DNA from: Daedaleopsis sinensis
Taxonomy: Eukaryota; Basidiomycota; Agaricomycetes; Polyporales; Polyporaceae
Reading direction: 5' to 3'
DNA length: 64,000 nucleotides
Assembly (NCBI GenBank): GCA_033807695.1
Contig: CM066310.1
Location: forward strand, 3,224,001 to 3,288,000
The translations under genes were made by a program, and so were the position numbers. Of this stretch, positions 37,579-50,377 are shown piece by piece (the stretch's first letter is position 1; the number at the start of each line of letters is the position of its first letter). A model generated the notes under the pieces. That model had not been told where the DNA came from. It saw only the letters and a program-made list of their open reading frames with translations, and did no database searches.

Positions 37579-39525
37579 AGCCCCGTTCCGTCGCGCCGCC
37601 GCTATCGCCGACCCTCGTCTCCAAGGCATCTCTTCCCGCTGCTCGTACGCGCAGAGCTAGCGGTTCCAGCCCCATTTCCGAGTCGCTCCGCTCGGGTGCA
37701 GTAGAATACCCTCGGTGTGATCGGTCATCGCAAGCGGCGTGCTAGTGTGCTTTGGAAATTGGAATGCGGGCGGTGCGAGCGTGTGCGAGCAATGTCGCTG
37801 CGAAGGTGACTGTACCTGTTCCTAGTGAAATTTACTATTCGAATACAAGCTCTTTGGGTCGTATTGCGTGCAGTCATGGACACCGAGATATTGGCGGTGT
37901 GAGCGCAGGAGAGTAAGTTGCTGCTCGCACTAAGGATAACTGCGGTACCGTGTTAGACGAATGGAAGTTTCAGGGCAGTGAACAGCACGGTACATACACT
38001 GTTTGCGAAATGATTGTTGAGACTGCAGATCAGCCGCAGTTACAATGCAGATTTACATGCAGATGTTCCCCCGACCGTCGCACCGAGGGGATGACGGTAC
38101 ATACCATTCCCGAGTCCGTGCTTCGGACCGCTGCAATGGACTGGGAGGGTTGTACGGTCGCACGATCCGCCAACTGTTCCATAGTCTTGGGTCATTGACT
38201 TCTGACTCAGACCCCGCATGCCGAGCCGTTCCGCTTGCACATAATTCGAACTCCTTCCGAGTAGCTAGTTGGGAGTCCATACTAATTGACAAAGGATCTC
38301 AATCCTCTTCTATCCCTGCGGTGAGAATCGTCTGAGAAGGTGAACTGCATGCGGTGGATGAACTTGAAAGTCGGAATGCAGTGGGTCTCTGGAGACTCTG
38401 GAGCATCAGCAATTGCAATTTAGCTTGATCTATGGTACGCGAGATTCATCAAAAGGAGAGCCAAGTATTGCGCGTTGATCGCACACCGCTTCTTTTGCTT
38501 GCTTCTCACAATCAACCTACCGGCTCTGAAATCCGAAGCGTGCCAGATTGCTTTGTGTCTGCATATTCTATCGAGACGAACACTAGCTAGGACCTAGGTG
38601 TACAGCAGTACTAGTGGTAGACATGTTTTCAGCCCAAAGTTGAAGACCACAGTGACAGAGGCAGGTCTAGTATTCAGGTTCTCGGAAATTCATGTGACGT
38701 TGTGTGGGATGCCGTACTAGGTACACCGTAGCGGTTAACATGACGAAGAGCTTGATTCAGGGTTGATGTGATGCTCATTCCCATGGAACAGACCTTGAAG
38801 ACTCTTCGCTTGGTACGTCCCGGATGACACAAAATATATTGCTTCAAGTTCAAGCTCAGATCTGTGTGCATCAATGTGCGTGCATTGTCATGGACGTCCA
38901 TGATCATAGACAGAGTTCTGTTATGTTCAGAATGTCTGTAGTACATGCTTAAGTACCTGATCCCCTGGAAGGCCGGCCGTATGTGGGCCGGTAGAGTCAA
39001 GCGGAGAGGCTCATTTCGGAGAGGATAGAATGCTGCGCATTGTCGCTTTGATGGCGCTGTTGTAGACGGTACCGATTCGGAGGTTAGTCCAGTCGCTTGT
39101 AATGATGTGAAATTCCACGGTTGCTGACTCGGAAGTGTAGCATCCCACCGATCTTAGATGGTCGCGCTTGGACACTGGCAGTATCGAGCTGCACGGAAGC
39201 ACAAGCCATAGGATGTAGAGTGCATGAATATCATTGTATCTACTACAGGCTGTGCGACTGTACAGGACGGACGGACAGGAGTAGTGAGGCCGGAGTTCTT
39301 ACTACTCGAACTGAGAAGTTCCATGTGAGCGGTGCGGAGGGAGAACATTCCGGGATTAGTTTCGGGAGACACTCTTCACACCGTGAAGGAAGCCGCCGGG
39401 ACGTTTAACTCGTCCTGGCGACGCTGGTCGCACCTGCAATAATATTCCCAGCTCGAGTCGCGCGGCAGCCCACTCCCAGCTCAAGTCGCGCAGCAGCCCA
39501 CTCACCTTCGCTCCCCATCCACTCC

Positions 39526-40155
39526 ATGCCCGCTGAGCGCCGCCGATCCACGCTACCGCCGTCGTCGAGGCCGAAGAAGCCCCCGAGCCGGCTCGTCACC
39601 CTTCGTGCAGGGCTGAGGAACACCATGAACGCAGATTTGGGTACGTACCTCTCGCCGTTTCCTGTCTGTTCGCTACTGACCGACGCTGCAGTGCAGAGCA
39701 GCGGCGACCCGAAGGCGGAGATGAAGTGGACTCCGCGCGGATACGCCAAGGGCGTCGTGTACCGGAGGCGGAGGAAGCTCATAGGGTGGCCGGTGTGGGC
39801 GGACATCCCGTTCGCGAACTTGAGCGACATCCCCGGCGGTGAGCCCGTGATCCAGTTCCTCTTTGATCTGTGGAACGCGAGGATCCTGCGGTTCGTCGAC
39901 GTGAGCGAGGACGACCTCGACCTCGCGAAGCGTCGGCCGATGGACGTCTGTCCCGGCGTCCCCCCGGAGCTGCCCGCGCCGCAGTGCTGGGGGCCGTACC
40001 CGCGGGACGACATGAAGAGGGCGCGGGCACGGCCGGTCACGAACCCGCACGGACTGCCGCTGAAGCGGAAGAAGCAGGGCGCGATCACCCCGAAGCTGAT
40101 CTTGGACGAGCCTGTGGACGAGGTGGACGAAGTGGAGAGCGAGTTCGAGGACTAG
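39526..40155 (+). CDS. Small basidiomycete-specific hypothetical protein (unit B copy)
   Basis: Exons 39526-39640 and 39692-40155, 192 residues, with the same 51-bp intron as the unit A copy. The C-terminus ends DEVDEVESEFED, one residue pattern different from unit A. No stop or frameshift interrupts it. The upstream sequence carries a small local duplication of the CCCAGCTCGAGTCGCGC block (about 39449-39500), shared with unit C but not A. This places B and C closer to each other than to A. Confidence 0.65.
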   Translation: MPAERRRSTLPPSSRPKKPPSRLVTLRAGLRNTMNADLGTYLSPFPVCSLLTDAAVQSSGDPKAEMKWTPRGYAKGVVYRRRRKLIGWPVWADIPFANLSDIPGGEPVIQFLFDLWNARILRFVDVSEDDLDLAKRRPMDVCPGVPPELPAPQCWGPYPRDDMKRARARPVTNPHGLPLKRKKQGAITPKLILDEPVDEVDEVESEFED

Positions 40156-40159
40156 AGGG

Positions 40160-40980
40160 TGTCGGAACTGCGTACGTCTTGTCAGTGTGCGCGTCGACGG
40201 CGGATTGTTCGTGTACTAACCAGATGGTACAGTTCGGAAGGCTCGCCGAAGCTGAATCCCCCGCTGTGTGTCGTTCAGCACATCATGGTACGCCGCACAT
40301 CGCGTAGACTCGTGGTTCTCGATGTGTAGTTTATTTCACGCTGAACGAAACGTGACACAATGTTGCTCACCGCCTCGAGTGCCGGCCGTCTCTGTGAACG
40401 ACTACTACGGCTCACACGACTCCGTCCCAACGTACATTTAGATCGTGTCCAGCCCGTGCGATGCTGCGTATGGTACAGAACTTGAATGTCAGTGTGCGCA
40501 TTGACGGCAGATTGCCAGTGCTCGTGAGTCTCCCGTTACGTACCGTCCTGCGCGCAATGCTCCGCCCACCCGCCAGGTCAGCATTGCGTGCCGCGCGGTT
40601 CCGTGCAGATACAGCCGTTCCGGTCGAGCGGCTTCGTGCGACGGCATGGTAGCATGACTCACACGGTACAGAATAGGTTGATGTCCGCTGCAGGCCCTGC
40701 CCTGTTCGTCTGACAGCACGCCGACCAAAGAGACGTGCTCCGAGAGGCCGCGCCGCGAGATCGACGGGGCAGACTAGGGTGCCCGGAGCGTGTCAAACCT
40801 GCGTGCGGTACAAATTCGAAGTCAGAGTGCGCGCCGACGGCGGATTGCTCGCGTACCTAGGGTTCAGAACGCTCGCACGGGCGGAATCTCCCGTGACGTG
40901 TCGTCCTGTGCGCAATGTGCCACGTACACTCGTGATTCCTACAGGTACCGCCGTGCCGGTCCACTAGGAGTGTTGCAAGC
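40160..40980 (+). repeat. Expanded short-repeat region specific to unit B
   Basis: Three diverged copies of a block of about 100-150 bp, starting GTCAGNGTGCGC, occur near 40178, 40488 and 40819. Each is followed by a GGCGGATTG- or GGCAGATTG-type string and a TGCGCGCAATG-like string. Units A and C have fewer copies (for example 31183 and 49533). No continuous open frame spans them. Confidence 0.6.
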
Positions 40981-41649
40981 GATCACGCGTTAGTTTGATT
41001 CACACAGAACGAAATATTACCGCACGTATGTCTCCTGCCCTGCCCTGCCCATGTACCAATCAGCACACGGGCGTGCTCCGAAAGCGCGAGTCTGCACCGC
41101 GGGATTGACGGGGCGGACGAGGTCGAGAGAGGAGGGTGTTCTCGGAGGAGCGTCTGTAGCCTGTTCCGCGTGCGGTGTGCGGCATAGCGCCCGGCGCCGT
41201 GGGGTTACATCCGAACGCTCGGTGTCGCGTAACAAGCTGTGCGGTGCGAATGAAACCATCCGCCAAGCCTGGGCGTTCTCGAAGGGAGGTCCAGAGCGGC
41301 GGTCGCATCGCGCGCAGAAGCGAGTGCGCCGATCTAGTGGTGCGGCAACAGTTAGCTTAGCTTATAGGACGAAATTCAGCGAAAATCCCCACTCACCCTC
41401 TGGAGTGCCCCTGTCCTCCTCGAGTGCCGTCGTTCACAGCGTGTCGGAAGGTGCCCATCAAACGAGCACATGTGTTACACGTCGCGGACGAGAGGAGGAT
41501 GAGAGGAATTGGAGGGGGCGAGGGGGTATCCTGTACCAAGTTCAGCACCTCGTCAGACTCTACTCCTGCAGCCCACAGCACCCCCCGGACCCACCATATT
41601 CACGCCGTGCCCCACTGCTCCTTTACAGCCTAGGACACTCCCTATCTCA

Positions 41650-43515
41650 TCAACTCTCTCCGGACGTTTGAACAAATATATTCGTCCTCGCGTACGATAC
41701 ACCGCGCCGATCGCCACCGCGCCGATCGCACCAGCGCCCGCCCGATACCCGCAGCCGCACGGAGTCCGAACGCACACGCCTCCGCGCCGCGAGCAGCGAG
41801 TTCTGCGTGCCCGTGTATCCGATCTGCACCGGGGTGTAAGCGCGGGATGGGCGAGAGTGCAAAACACAGGCGGCTCACCGACGAGAAGATCTGGGGCGCG
41901 TAGTAGTTCACCGAGTTCTGCCCGCCCCACTGCTGCAGGATGAAGATGACGACGGCGATGACGAAGCGGATGAAGTTGCCCTTGCCGAGGAACGCCTCGC
42001 GCAGCCCAAGACCCTTGCGCGCCTCGCGCTCCTCCTCGATCGCGGCCTCGATCTCAGCCATCTCTGCGCGCGTGTTCTCCTCGTCGGTACTCGTCTTGCG
42101 GAGATAGGCGAGGTTGCGGAGAGCCTCTTCGGTGCGGCCCTTGGACGCGAGCCACCGGGGCGACTCCTTGATGGTCAACAGGCCGAAGGCGAGGATGCCG
42201 GCAGGGACGAGTTGGAGACCGAAGGGGATCCGCCAGACGTTGGGGCCAGACTTGATGTGGAGGCCGACGCCCACTGCAAGCCGCCTGCGTGAGATCGTTG
42301 AGACTGATGAGTCTGCAAAGGAGGGACTCACGGTTGATGAAGTACGAGATCATGACGCCGACGGCGACCATGATCTGGAAGAGACCGGTGATGCGACCAC
42401 GGGAGCCCTTGGGGGAGCATTCTGCAACGAACGCTGGCGCGACGGCGGAGATGGCACCGATTCCGAATCCGGCCAGGACACGCCCGGCGTAGATGTAGCC
42501 GATACCGCGAGATCCGCCAGCAACGGTTTGGAGAATCTGGGATGCGAGTGAGCACGCGGGGAACCCGCTGGTCGTCGGAAGTACTCACCGCGCCAATGCA
42601 GAAGAACACGGTGAAAGCAAACAAAGTGTACTTCCTGCCGTATGCGGCTAGAAGACGGTGTCAGCCACGGGCTCGCACGAACGAGCTGAAACATCGTCGC
42701 CGACAGAGGCTAAGACGATGCCTGGGAGGCATAGCTGGCCAACGAGAGTGAACGGAAGCGAGCGATTCTCTGGGAAGCCATGCAACGCCTGTTACGGCAG
42801 GGAGTCATCACGGCAGTGACTGCACGCGAACGAAAATCACACTGCCACTCTGGGAGTACGTAGCGCTCTCAAGGACGGACCAAGGCATCCAGCATCCTCG
42901 TGCAGAATGAACTTAACCAGAAGGGAGCGTAGCGCGTTCGCCGGGGGATGCGGTCATGCCCCGACCGAACCGAGCAGCAATTTGCTCGAACCCGCTAGAG
43001 ACCAGCGCATGACCGTCCTAGCCAAAAAGGCCAGTATTTATCCCTTGAACAGTCTTTCGGCCGGCCGACTGGCCCCGAGTAGGAAGAATGCAGCGCGATA
43101 GCGGGCGACGCGATGAAGGCAGCAGGAGGGAGACCGATGCTCACCTGAGACGGGCGCGCTGACGAGTGCCCCAACCAAGGCTCCTGCCTGGAGGACAGAG
43201 ACGACGTTGGACGAGACCGCGTTCGCCTTCTTGGTGTTGGCCGTGCCATCGGGGTTCAAGAGACCGAAGTGCTCCTTGAAATACGACATGGACACGACAC
43301 CACCGCCGATTCCGCTGCCGGGCCTGTTGAGCGCATATATGCGACGAGTACGCGCGGGGGACTCACGTATCATAGCCGAAGAGGACGATGCCCCAGTAGA
43401 CGATGAATGCGAGCCCTGTGGATGTCTGGGAGGTCAGCGACGCGCGACACGGGCTATGCGACACAGGAGAGTACTCACAGTAGACCCTGATGTTGCGAAC
43501 GATCTCCGAGCTCAT
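41650..43515 (-). pseudogene. Truncated MFS sugar transporter (unit C)
   Basis: Same truncation as unit B, with start at 43515. The N-terminus begins MSSEIVRN, a Gly-to-Ser change at residue 2. Exon 7 runs into the junction and a stop at 41650. Exons 1-6 stay open. The intron 3 sequence around 43045-43075 has an AGTCTTTCGGCCGG variant that is shared with the second half of the duplicated intron in unit D. Confidence 0.85.
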
Positions 43516-43859
43516 GGTGAACGTGGCGAGGAGGGGGTCGGCGGTGAGGGGGAGGTGGAGGAGGAAGTGTCCCGAGAGGTCAAAACCTCGGCGCGAGCCT
43601 TTTTATCGGGGGAGACGTGCGTCGGGGTTCTTCCCCACGGAGGGCGCGATCGAGATTGCGGGGAAGGTGCTAGTGGCCTGCCATTGGCCAGCTGCCACCT
43701 CCGGTCCGCGCACGGTCCGTCCCCTGCCACCAGGCCTACTCTTTCGCCCTCTCGCACCGACCATCCGCAACTGCCGAGCTCACCCGCCGACTGGCTATCC
43801 CCGTTTCGCATGTACGCCCCCCTCCGCACCGTCCTCGTGAGCAACAGCGCCGCCGCTAT

Positions 43860-46697
43860 ATGCGCTCATCCTCGCGCCCGCAACCTTTCCTCTGTACGTA
43901 CCCATCCACTTCGATCCTGCGCGGCCTGAGTGCGCCGTGCACTCGTTCACGCTCCCCTCCCGCTCATCCTCACATCCGTATCCTTTCTTCAACACGACAG
44001 TCCCGCGCCCGCGAAATCGTCCAGAGACTCCTGGGACTGGGCGCGCAGCCCACGTTGGGAATGAGAGTAGACCAGACTCGACTCACGCAGCACTCGAGTC
44101 AATCGCCAGGTACGCTCACTGTACTTGTCTTATGCACCCATGTACCGTACACAGTATCTCGCTCTCGTGCAGACACCCGCACCGACTCCGTCTTGCCCTC
44201 TACCTCACCCCTCTTTCAAACAGCACTTATAACTCCCCCTCTTTCAAACAGCACATATAACTCGAACGCACCACCACACGCCTCAAGCCCCGCCCCGCCG
44301 CCTCGACCAGAGACTCCTGGGACTGGGCGCGCACACACCCCTCACACGAGCAGCCGACGCTGGGATGAAAGGCCAGGTAGGTAACACATTGTATTGCTCG
44401 TAAGTATACGCTAACGTACATGCACAGTATCTGCTATCCTAGGCGACCTGCCTCGCGCCTCTCACGCCGCGACGCACGTACTCCAACGCCGCCGCGCACC
44501 GATCCCGATCCAGTCACCCGCCACCGCCACCGCCCGTCCAACACCCCAAGGCTCACGGCCGAGCCGCCGACAGCGCGCATCGCGTCCTCGACGACACCTA
44601 CGCACCGGACGACGTCTCACGTCTATCGAAAGGTATCTACAGCCCTCAACGTCTCACGCGTCGCGCCCTCACTCATGTCCCCAGTCCGCCGCGCTACTAC
44701 AAGTCGGGACCGTCGCCATCGCGCGGCCTTCGAAGCGGCGGGGCAAGCCGGTGCGTGACACACCGCCGCGACGCCGCGGCTCATCCCGCTCTCTGCAGAC
44801 TTAGTGTCAGTGGAGACGCCGCTACTACTAGAACGCGCGGCGCGGGCGCGCGGCTGAAGACGGCGTGCGCGCACTGGACACGGTGCCGTACACGCCCCAT
44901 CGTCCGCGCTGGCCGCGGGATGTCGGGACGCGGCTCCCCGCCCACGCTCATCTGGGGCCCGGGGCCTTGAGACGGTGTCACGCGCTGACACTAAGGTGAA
45001 GACGTACGCGCGCCGCTGTGCAGAAACGCAGTCAGCATCCGTCGCCTGGCGGACGCGGGGGTACGTACCGTGTACCCGTCGCGACGAGACGGCGAGCCGG
45101 GGAAGGGACTAAACGCGCAGCGCGAACGACTTGCAGCCCACAGACTCCGGGCTCGGGCGCTGAAGACGGCGTGTCAGGGCACGTCGCGCACTCGGAGACC
45201 AAGGCGAGTACTTACCAGTACAACGGCAGCATCGAGTACAACGCCATGTGCAGAACGTCGGTCAGCGGTGCATAGCGGACGCGTACGGGCGGGCGTGCGT
45301 ACCGAGGCACGCACCGCGTCGGGCGCGGGGCACCATTCGCGCAAGGGAGCGCCGCTGGAGCAGCCGGAAGGACGGTACCGTCCCGCTGTGCACAACCCAG
45401 TCAGCATCCGTCGGACGCGCGATCCGGGCGGGCACACGTACCATGTACCCCTGGGCGGACGCGGACACGGACACGGGCAGGAGCGCGGCGGGACGGCGAC
45501 GCGGTGGGAACGGGAGGAAGGTGTGTACCGTGCCATCCCGTCTCCGCGTCGCGCACGGCTTGTAGCCCACAGATTCCGGGCACCGGGGCCTGGAGACGTC
45601 GTGTCAGCGCATGGCACGCACTCGAGACCAAGGTGAGTGAGTTACTCACGTGTGTTGGCAGCATCGAGAGCGCGACGGCGCCGCTGTGCAGCGTCGGTCA
45701 GCGGGCTACAGCGGATGCGTGCGGGCGGGCGGACGTACCGAGCCTCCTGCCTCCGTGTTGGACGAGGGGCAGCAGCGCGACGTCGGACGAGGGGCAGCAG
45801 TCACGGTCGCGGGGGACGAGGGCCGAGGGCCGAGAGAAGAGAGGAGAGACTCAGAGAGAGGGGAACGGGAACGAGGTGCGTACCGTCACGGTCTCGTCCC
45901 GCACGCTTTTTGTAGCCCCCTAGCGCAAGCTCCGAGCAAGCGGTACGGCGGCGCACGTCATGATGTGGCCCGTGCGGTGGTTATGGGAGCCGTCGCTTCG
46001 CCCGCGCGGTGATCCGCCCCGCACTCGCACTCGCACCTACTCGCACCACTCGGGTGTTTCTGTTTCGCGTCTGCACTAGCACGGCCGGCGATCGGACGCG
46101 GGTCTTTTGGGGTGCTCAGCACCACGACTCAGGCTGGGTATCGTATCTGTACCGTGACTGACCGCATGCGCCCGGTGAGTGCTTTCCATTCCATGTCGCA
46201 CTCGTGTCGAGTGCGAGTGCGAGTGCGAAGGCAGAATGGCACACTGTCCATCTTCGGACGGACGGACTGGGTGAACATGCGGATGACCGTACTCACGAGT
46301 CATTCAGCTTTCTCACCGCGGATCGCCCAGGCTCCGGATCCAACATCGGGCGCAATGAATCAATCCCCAGGGTACCCGTGCAGCCCTGAGCCCTGAAGGC
46401 CCGACACCGCGCACCCGACGTCGTACGCGTCGGATGCTGCTCTTGTCGGCATTACCTCAGTCCCCAGGGATCGTACCACGGATCCACGACGTCGCGCGGC
46501 GACTGGGATGTCGGCGAAGGTCTCTTGTCGGTATTACCTCACTCCCCAGGTACCGTACCGCCAGTCCACGACGTTGCCCGGCGACTAGGATGTTCGTGTC
46601 CTTGTGTTCAGACCTACTAGTAGTACTGCGAGTGCGAGTGCGAGCCTGCAGCCCTTGCGACATCCGAGTCCTCAGCTTCGAGTCTTCGACAGAGTAA
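43860..46697 (+). CDS. Candidate multi-exon gene of unknown function (unit C copy)
   Basis: Counterpart of 25548-28387. The VLDDTYAPDDVSRLSK exon keeps the same length and phase as unit A, and its junction to VGTVAIARPSKRRGK is also in phase. A direct repeat of CCCTCTTTCAAACAGCAC occurs at about 44210-44255. The downstream VESYAATTR-type block has lost 11 bases compared with unit A. The last block ends in FESSTE and a TAA at 46695-46697. The exon chain remains unresolved. Confidence 0.3.
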
Positions 46698-48638
46698 GCC
46701 CCACGGTTCCGCCGTTCTGCCGCGCCGCCGTCGCCGACCCTCGTCTCCAAGGCATCTCTTCCCGCTCCTACGCGCAGGGCTAGCGGTTCCAGCCCCATTT
46801 CTGAGTTGCTCCGCTCGGGTGCAGTAGAATACCCTCGGTGTGATCGGTCATCGCAAGCGGCGTGCTAGTGTGCTTTGGAAATTGGAATGCGGGCGGTGCG
46901 AGCGTGTGCGAGCAATGTCGCTGCGAAGGTGACTGTACCTGTTCCCAGAGAAATTTACTATTCGAATACAAGCTCTTTGGGTCGTATTGCGTGCAGTCAT
47001 GGACACCGAGATATTGGCGGTGTGAGCGCAGGAGAGTAAGTCGCTGCTCGCACTAAGGATAACTGCGGTACCGTGTTAGACGAATGGAAGTTTCAGGGCA
47101 GTGAACAGCACGGTACATACACTGTTTGCGAAATGATTGTTGAGACTGCAGATCAGCCGCAGTTACAGTGCAGATTTGCATGCAGATATTCCCCCGACCG
47201 TCGCGCCGAGAGGCTGATGTGATGGTACCATTCCCGAGTCCGTGCTTCGGACCGCTGCAATGGACTGGGAGGGTTGTACCGGTCGCACGATGCCCACTTG
47301 TCCATAGTCCTGGGTCATTGACTTCTGACTCAGACTCCGCATGCCGAGCCGTTTCGCTTGCACATAAAGAACTCCTTCCGAGTAGCTAGTTGGGAGTTCA
47401 TACTAATTGACAAAGGATCTCAATACTCTTCTATCCCTGCGGTGAGAATCGTCTGAGAAGGTGAACTGCATGCGGTGGATGAACTTGAAAGTCGGAATGC
47501 AGTGGGTCTCTGGAGACTCTGGAGCATCAGCAATTGCAATTTAGCATGATCTACGGTACACGAGATTCATCAAAAGGAGAGCCAAGTATTGCGCGTTGAT
47601 CGCACACCGCTTCTTTTACTTGCTTCTCACAATCAACCTACCGGCCCTGAAATCCGAAGCGTTCCAGATTACTTTGTGTCTGCATATTCTATCGAGACGA
47701 ACGCTAGCTAGGACCTAGGTGTACAGCAGTACTAGTGGTAGACATGTTTTCAGCCCTAAGTTGAAGACCACAGAGGCAGAGGCGGGTCTAGTATTCAGGT
47801 TCTCGGAAATTCATGTGATGTTGTGTGGGATGCCGTACTAGGTACACCGTAGCGGTTAACATGACGAAGAGCTTGATTCAGGGTTGATGTGATGCTCATT
47901 CCCATGGAACAGACCTTGAAGACTCTTCGCTTGGTACGTCCATGACACAAAATATATTGCTTCAAGTTCAAGCTCAGATCTGTGTGCATCAATGTGCGTG
48001 CATTGTCATGGACGTCCATGATCATAGACAGAGTTCTGTTATGTTCAGAATGTGTGTAGTACATGCTTAAGTACCTGATCCCCTAGAACTTGGCCGGCCG
48101 TACTATGTGGGCTGGTAGAGTCAAGCGGAGAGGCTCATTTCCGAGAGGATAGAATGCTGCGCAATTGTCGCTTTGATGGCGCTGTTGTAGACGGTACCGA
48201 TTCGAAGGTTAGTCCAGCCGCTTGTGATGATGTGAAATTCCTGGTCGGCGCTGAAACATAGTGTCTCCAAGATCTTAGATATTTGCGCTTGAACAATATC
48301 GAGCTGCACGGAAGCACAAGCCATAGATGATGTAGAATACACGAATATCATCGTATCTACAGGCTACGTGACTGTGCAGGACAGACGGACACGAGGAGCG
48401 AGGCCGTAGTTACTTTTGGGGACTACTCGAACTCCATGTGAACGGCGCGGAGGGGGAACATTCCGGGATTAGTTTCGGGAGACGCTCTTCACACTGTGAA
48501 GGAAGCCGCCGGGACGGTTAACTCGTCCTGGCGACGCTGGTCGCGCCTCCAATAATATTCCCAGCTCGAGTTGCACGGCAGCCCGCTCCCAGCTCGAGTC
48601 GCGCAGCAGCCCACTCACCTTCGCTCCCCATCGACTCC

Positions 48639-49271
48639 ATGCCCGCTGAGCGCCGCCGATCCACGCTACCGCCGTCGTCGAGGCCGAAGAAGCCCCCGAG
48701 CCGGCTCGTCACCCTTCGTGCAGGGCTGAGGAACACCATGAACGCAGATTTGGGTACGTACCTCTCGCTGTTTCCTGTCTGTTCGCTACTGACAGACGCT
48801 GCAGTGCAGAGCAGCGGCGACCCGAAGGCGGAGATGAAGTGGACCCCGCGCGGATACGCCAAGGGCGTCGTGTACCGGAGGCGGAAGAAGCTCATCGGAT
48901 GGCCAGTGTGGGCGGACATCCCGTTCGCGAACTTGAGCGACATCCCCGGCGGTGAGCCCGTGATCCAGTTCCTCTTTGATCTGTGGAACGCGAGGATCCT
49001 GCGGTTCGTCGACGTGAGCGAGGACGACCTCGACCTCGCGAAGCGTCGGCCGATGGACGTCTGTCCCGGCGTCCCCCCGGAGCTGCCCGCGCCGCAGTGC
49101 TGGGGGCCGTACCCGCGGGACGACATGAAGAGGGCGCGGGCACGGCCGGTCACGAACCCGCACGGGTTGCCGCTGAAGCGGAAGAAGCAGGGCGCGATCA
49201 CCCCGAAGCTGATCTTGGACGAGCCTGTGGACGAGGCGGACGAGGTGGAGAGCGAGTTTGAGTCGGACTAG
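48639..49271 (+). CDS. Small basidiomycete-specific hypothetical protein (unit C copy)
   Basis: Exons 48639-48753 and 48805-49271, 193 residues, open throughout. It differs from unit B at a handful of residues; the tail reads DEADEVESEFESD, combining features of A and B. This is consistent with gene conversion or recombination between units. Confidence 0.65.
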   Translation: MPAERRRSTLPPSSRPKKPPSRLVTLRAGLRNTMNADLGTYLSLFPVCSLLTDAAVQSSGDPKAEMKWTPRGYAKGVVYRRRKKLIGWPVWADIPFANLSDIPGGEPVIQFLFDLWNARILRFVDVSEDDLDLAKRRPMDVCPGVPPELPAPQCWGPYPRDDMKRARARPVTNPHGLPLKRKKQGAITPKLILDEPVDEADEVESEFESD

Positions 49272-50377
49272 GGTGTGTCGACGCTGTGTACGGTACAGAA
49301 TTCGAAGTCGGTGTGTGCATTGCCAGTGCTCGTGTCGTTAAACGCAGAGTCTCCCGTTCCATGTGTACAGCACGGTTCCGTGTACATACAGCTGTACCGG
49401 TCTCGTATCATCTAAGGCGGCATGGTACCGTTATAAGCCGACTTACAACTAACGTCTCGTGCAGGCCCTGTCACCCTGCTCGTGTGCCAACCAGCACACG
49501 GACGAAATGGACGGGCTCCGAGAGACGAGATCAGTCAGTGTGCACATCGACGGCGGATTGCTCGTGTACTAACCAGATGGCACGGCTCGGAAGGCTGGCG
49601 GCCGAGGGAGAAACCTCCCATTACGTGTCGATGTGCGCGCAATGCCCCGCACATTACGCACACTGGGGATTCCGGGGCAGGTACCGCCGCGCGGGTCTAC
49701 GAGTAGCGTCGCGTGCGTGACGTGTTAGTTTGATTCACACGGAACGAGATACAACCCCACGTACGTCTCCTGAGTCCTGCCCCTGCCCTGCCCATGTACC
49801 AATGAGCACACCGACCGGACGGGCGTGCTCCGGAAGCGCGAGTCTGCACCGCAGGATTGACGGGGCGGACGAGGTTGAGAGAGGAGGGTGCTGTCGAGGA
49901 GGCTCGGAGGAGCGTTCCGCGTGCGGCATAGCGCCCGGCGCCGTGGGGTTACATCCGAGGACGTAACAAGCTGTGCGGTGCGAATGAGACCATCCGCCGA
50001 GCCTGGGCGTTCTCGAAGGGAGCAGCGGTCGCATCGCGCGCAGAAGCGAGTGTGCCGATCTAGTGTTGCGACAACAACAGTTAGCTTAGCTTATAGGACG
50101 AAATTCAGCGAATATCCCCACTCACCCTCTGGAGTGCCCCTGTCCTCCTCGAGTGCCGTCGTTCACAGCGTGTCGGAAGGTGCCCATCAAACGAGCACAT
50201 GTGTTACACGTCGCGGACGAGAGGAATTGAAGGGGGCGAGGGGGTATCCTGTACCAAGTTCAGCACCTCGTCAGAGCTCGTCAGACTCTACTCCTGCAGC
50301 CCACAGCACCCCCCGGACCCACCATATTCACGCCGTGCCCCACTGCACCTTTACAGCCCAGCGCACTCCCTATCTCA

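Larger units (their letters stand above)
32218..41790. repeat. Tandem unit B (about 9.6 kb, expanded)
   Basis: Same content and order as unit A but about 850 bp longer. Extra length comes from a duplicated block of 449-bp period (36673-37121 and 37122 onward) and an expanded repeat region (about 40160-40980). The junction with unit A is the same as at the C and D starts. Confidence 0.95.
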
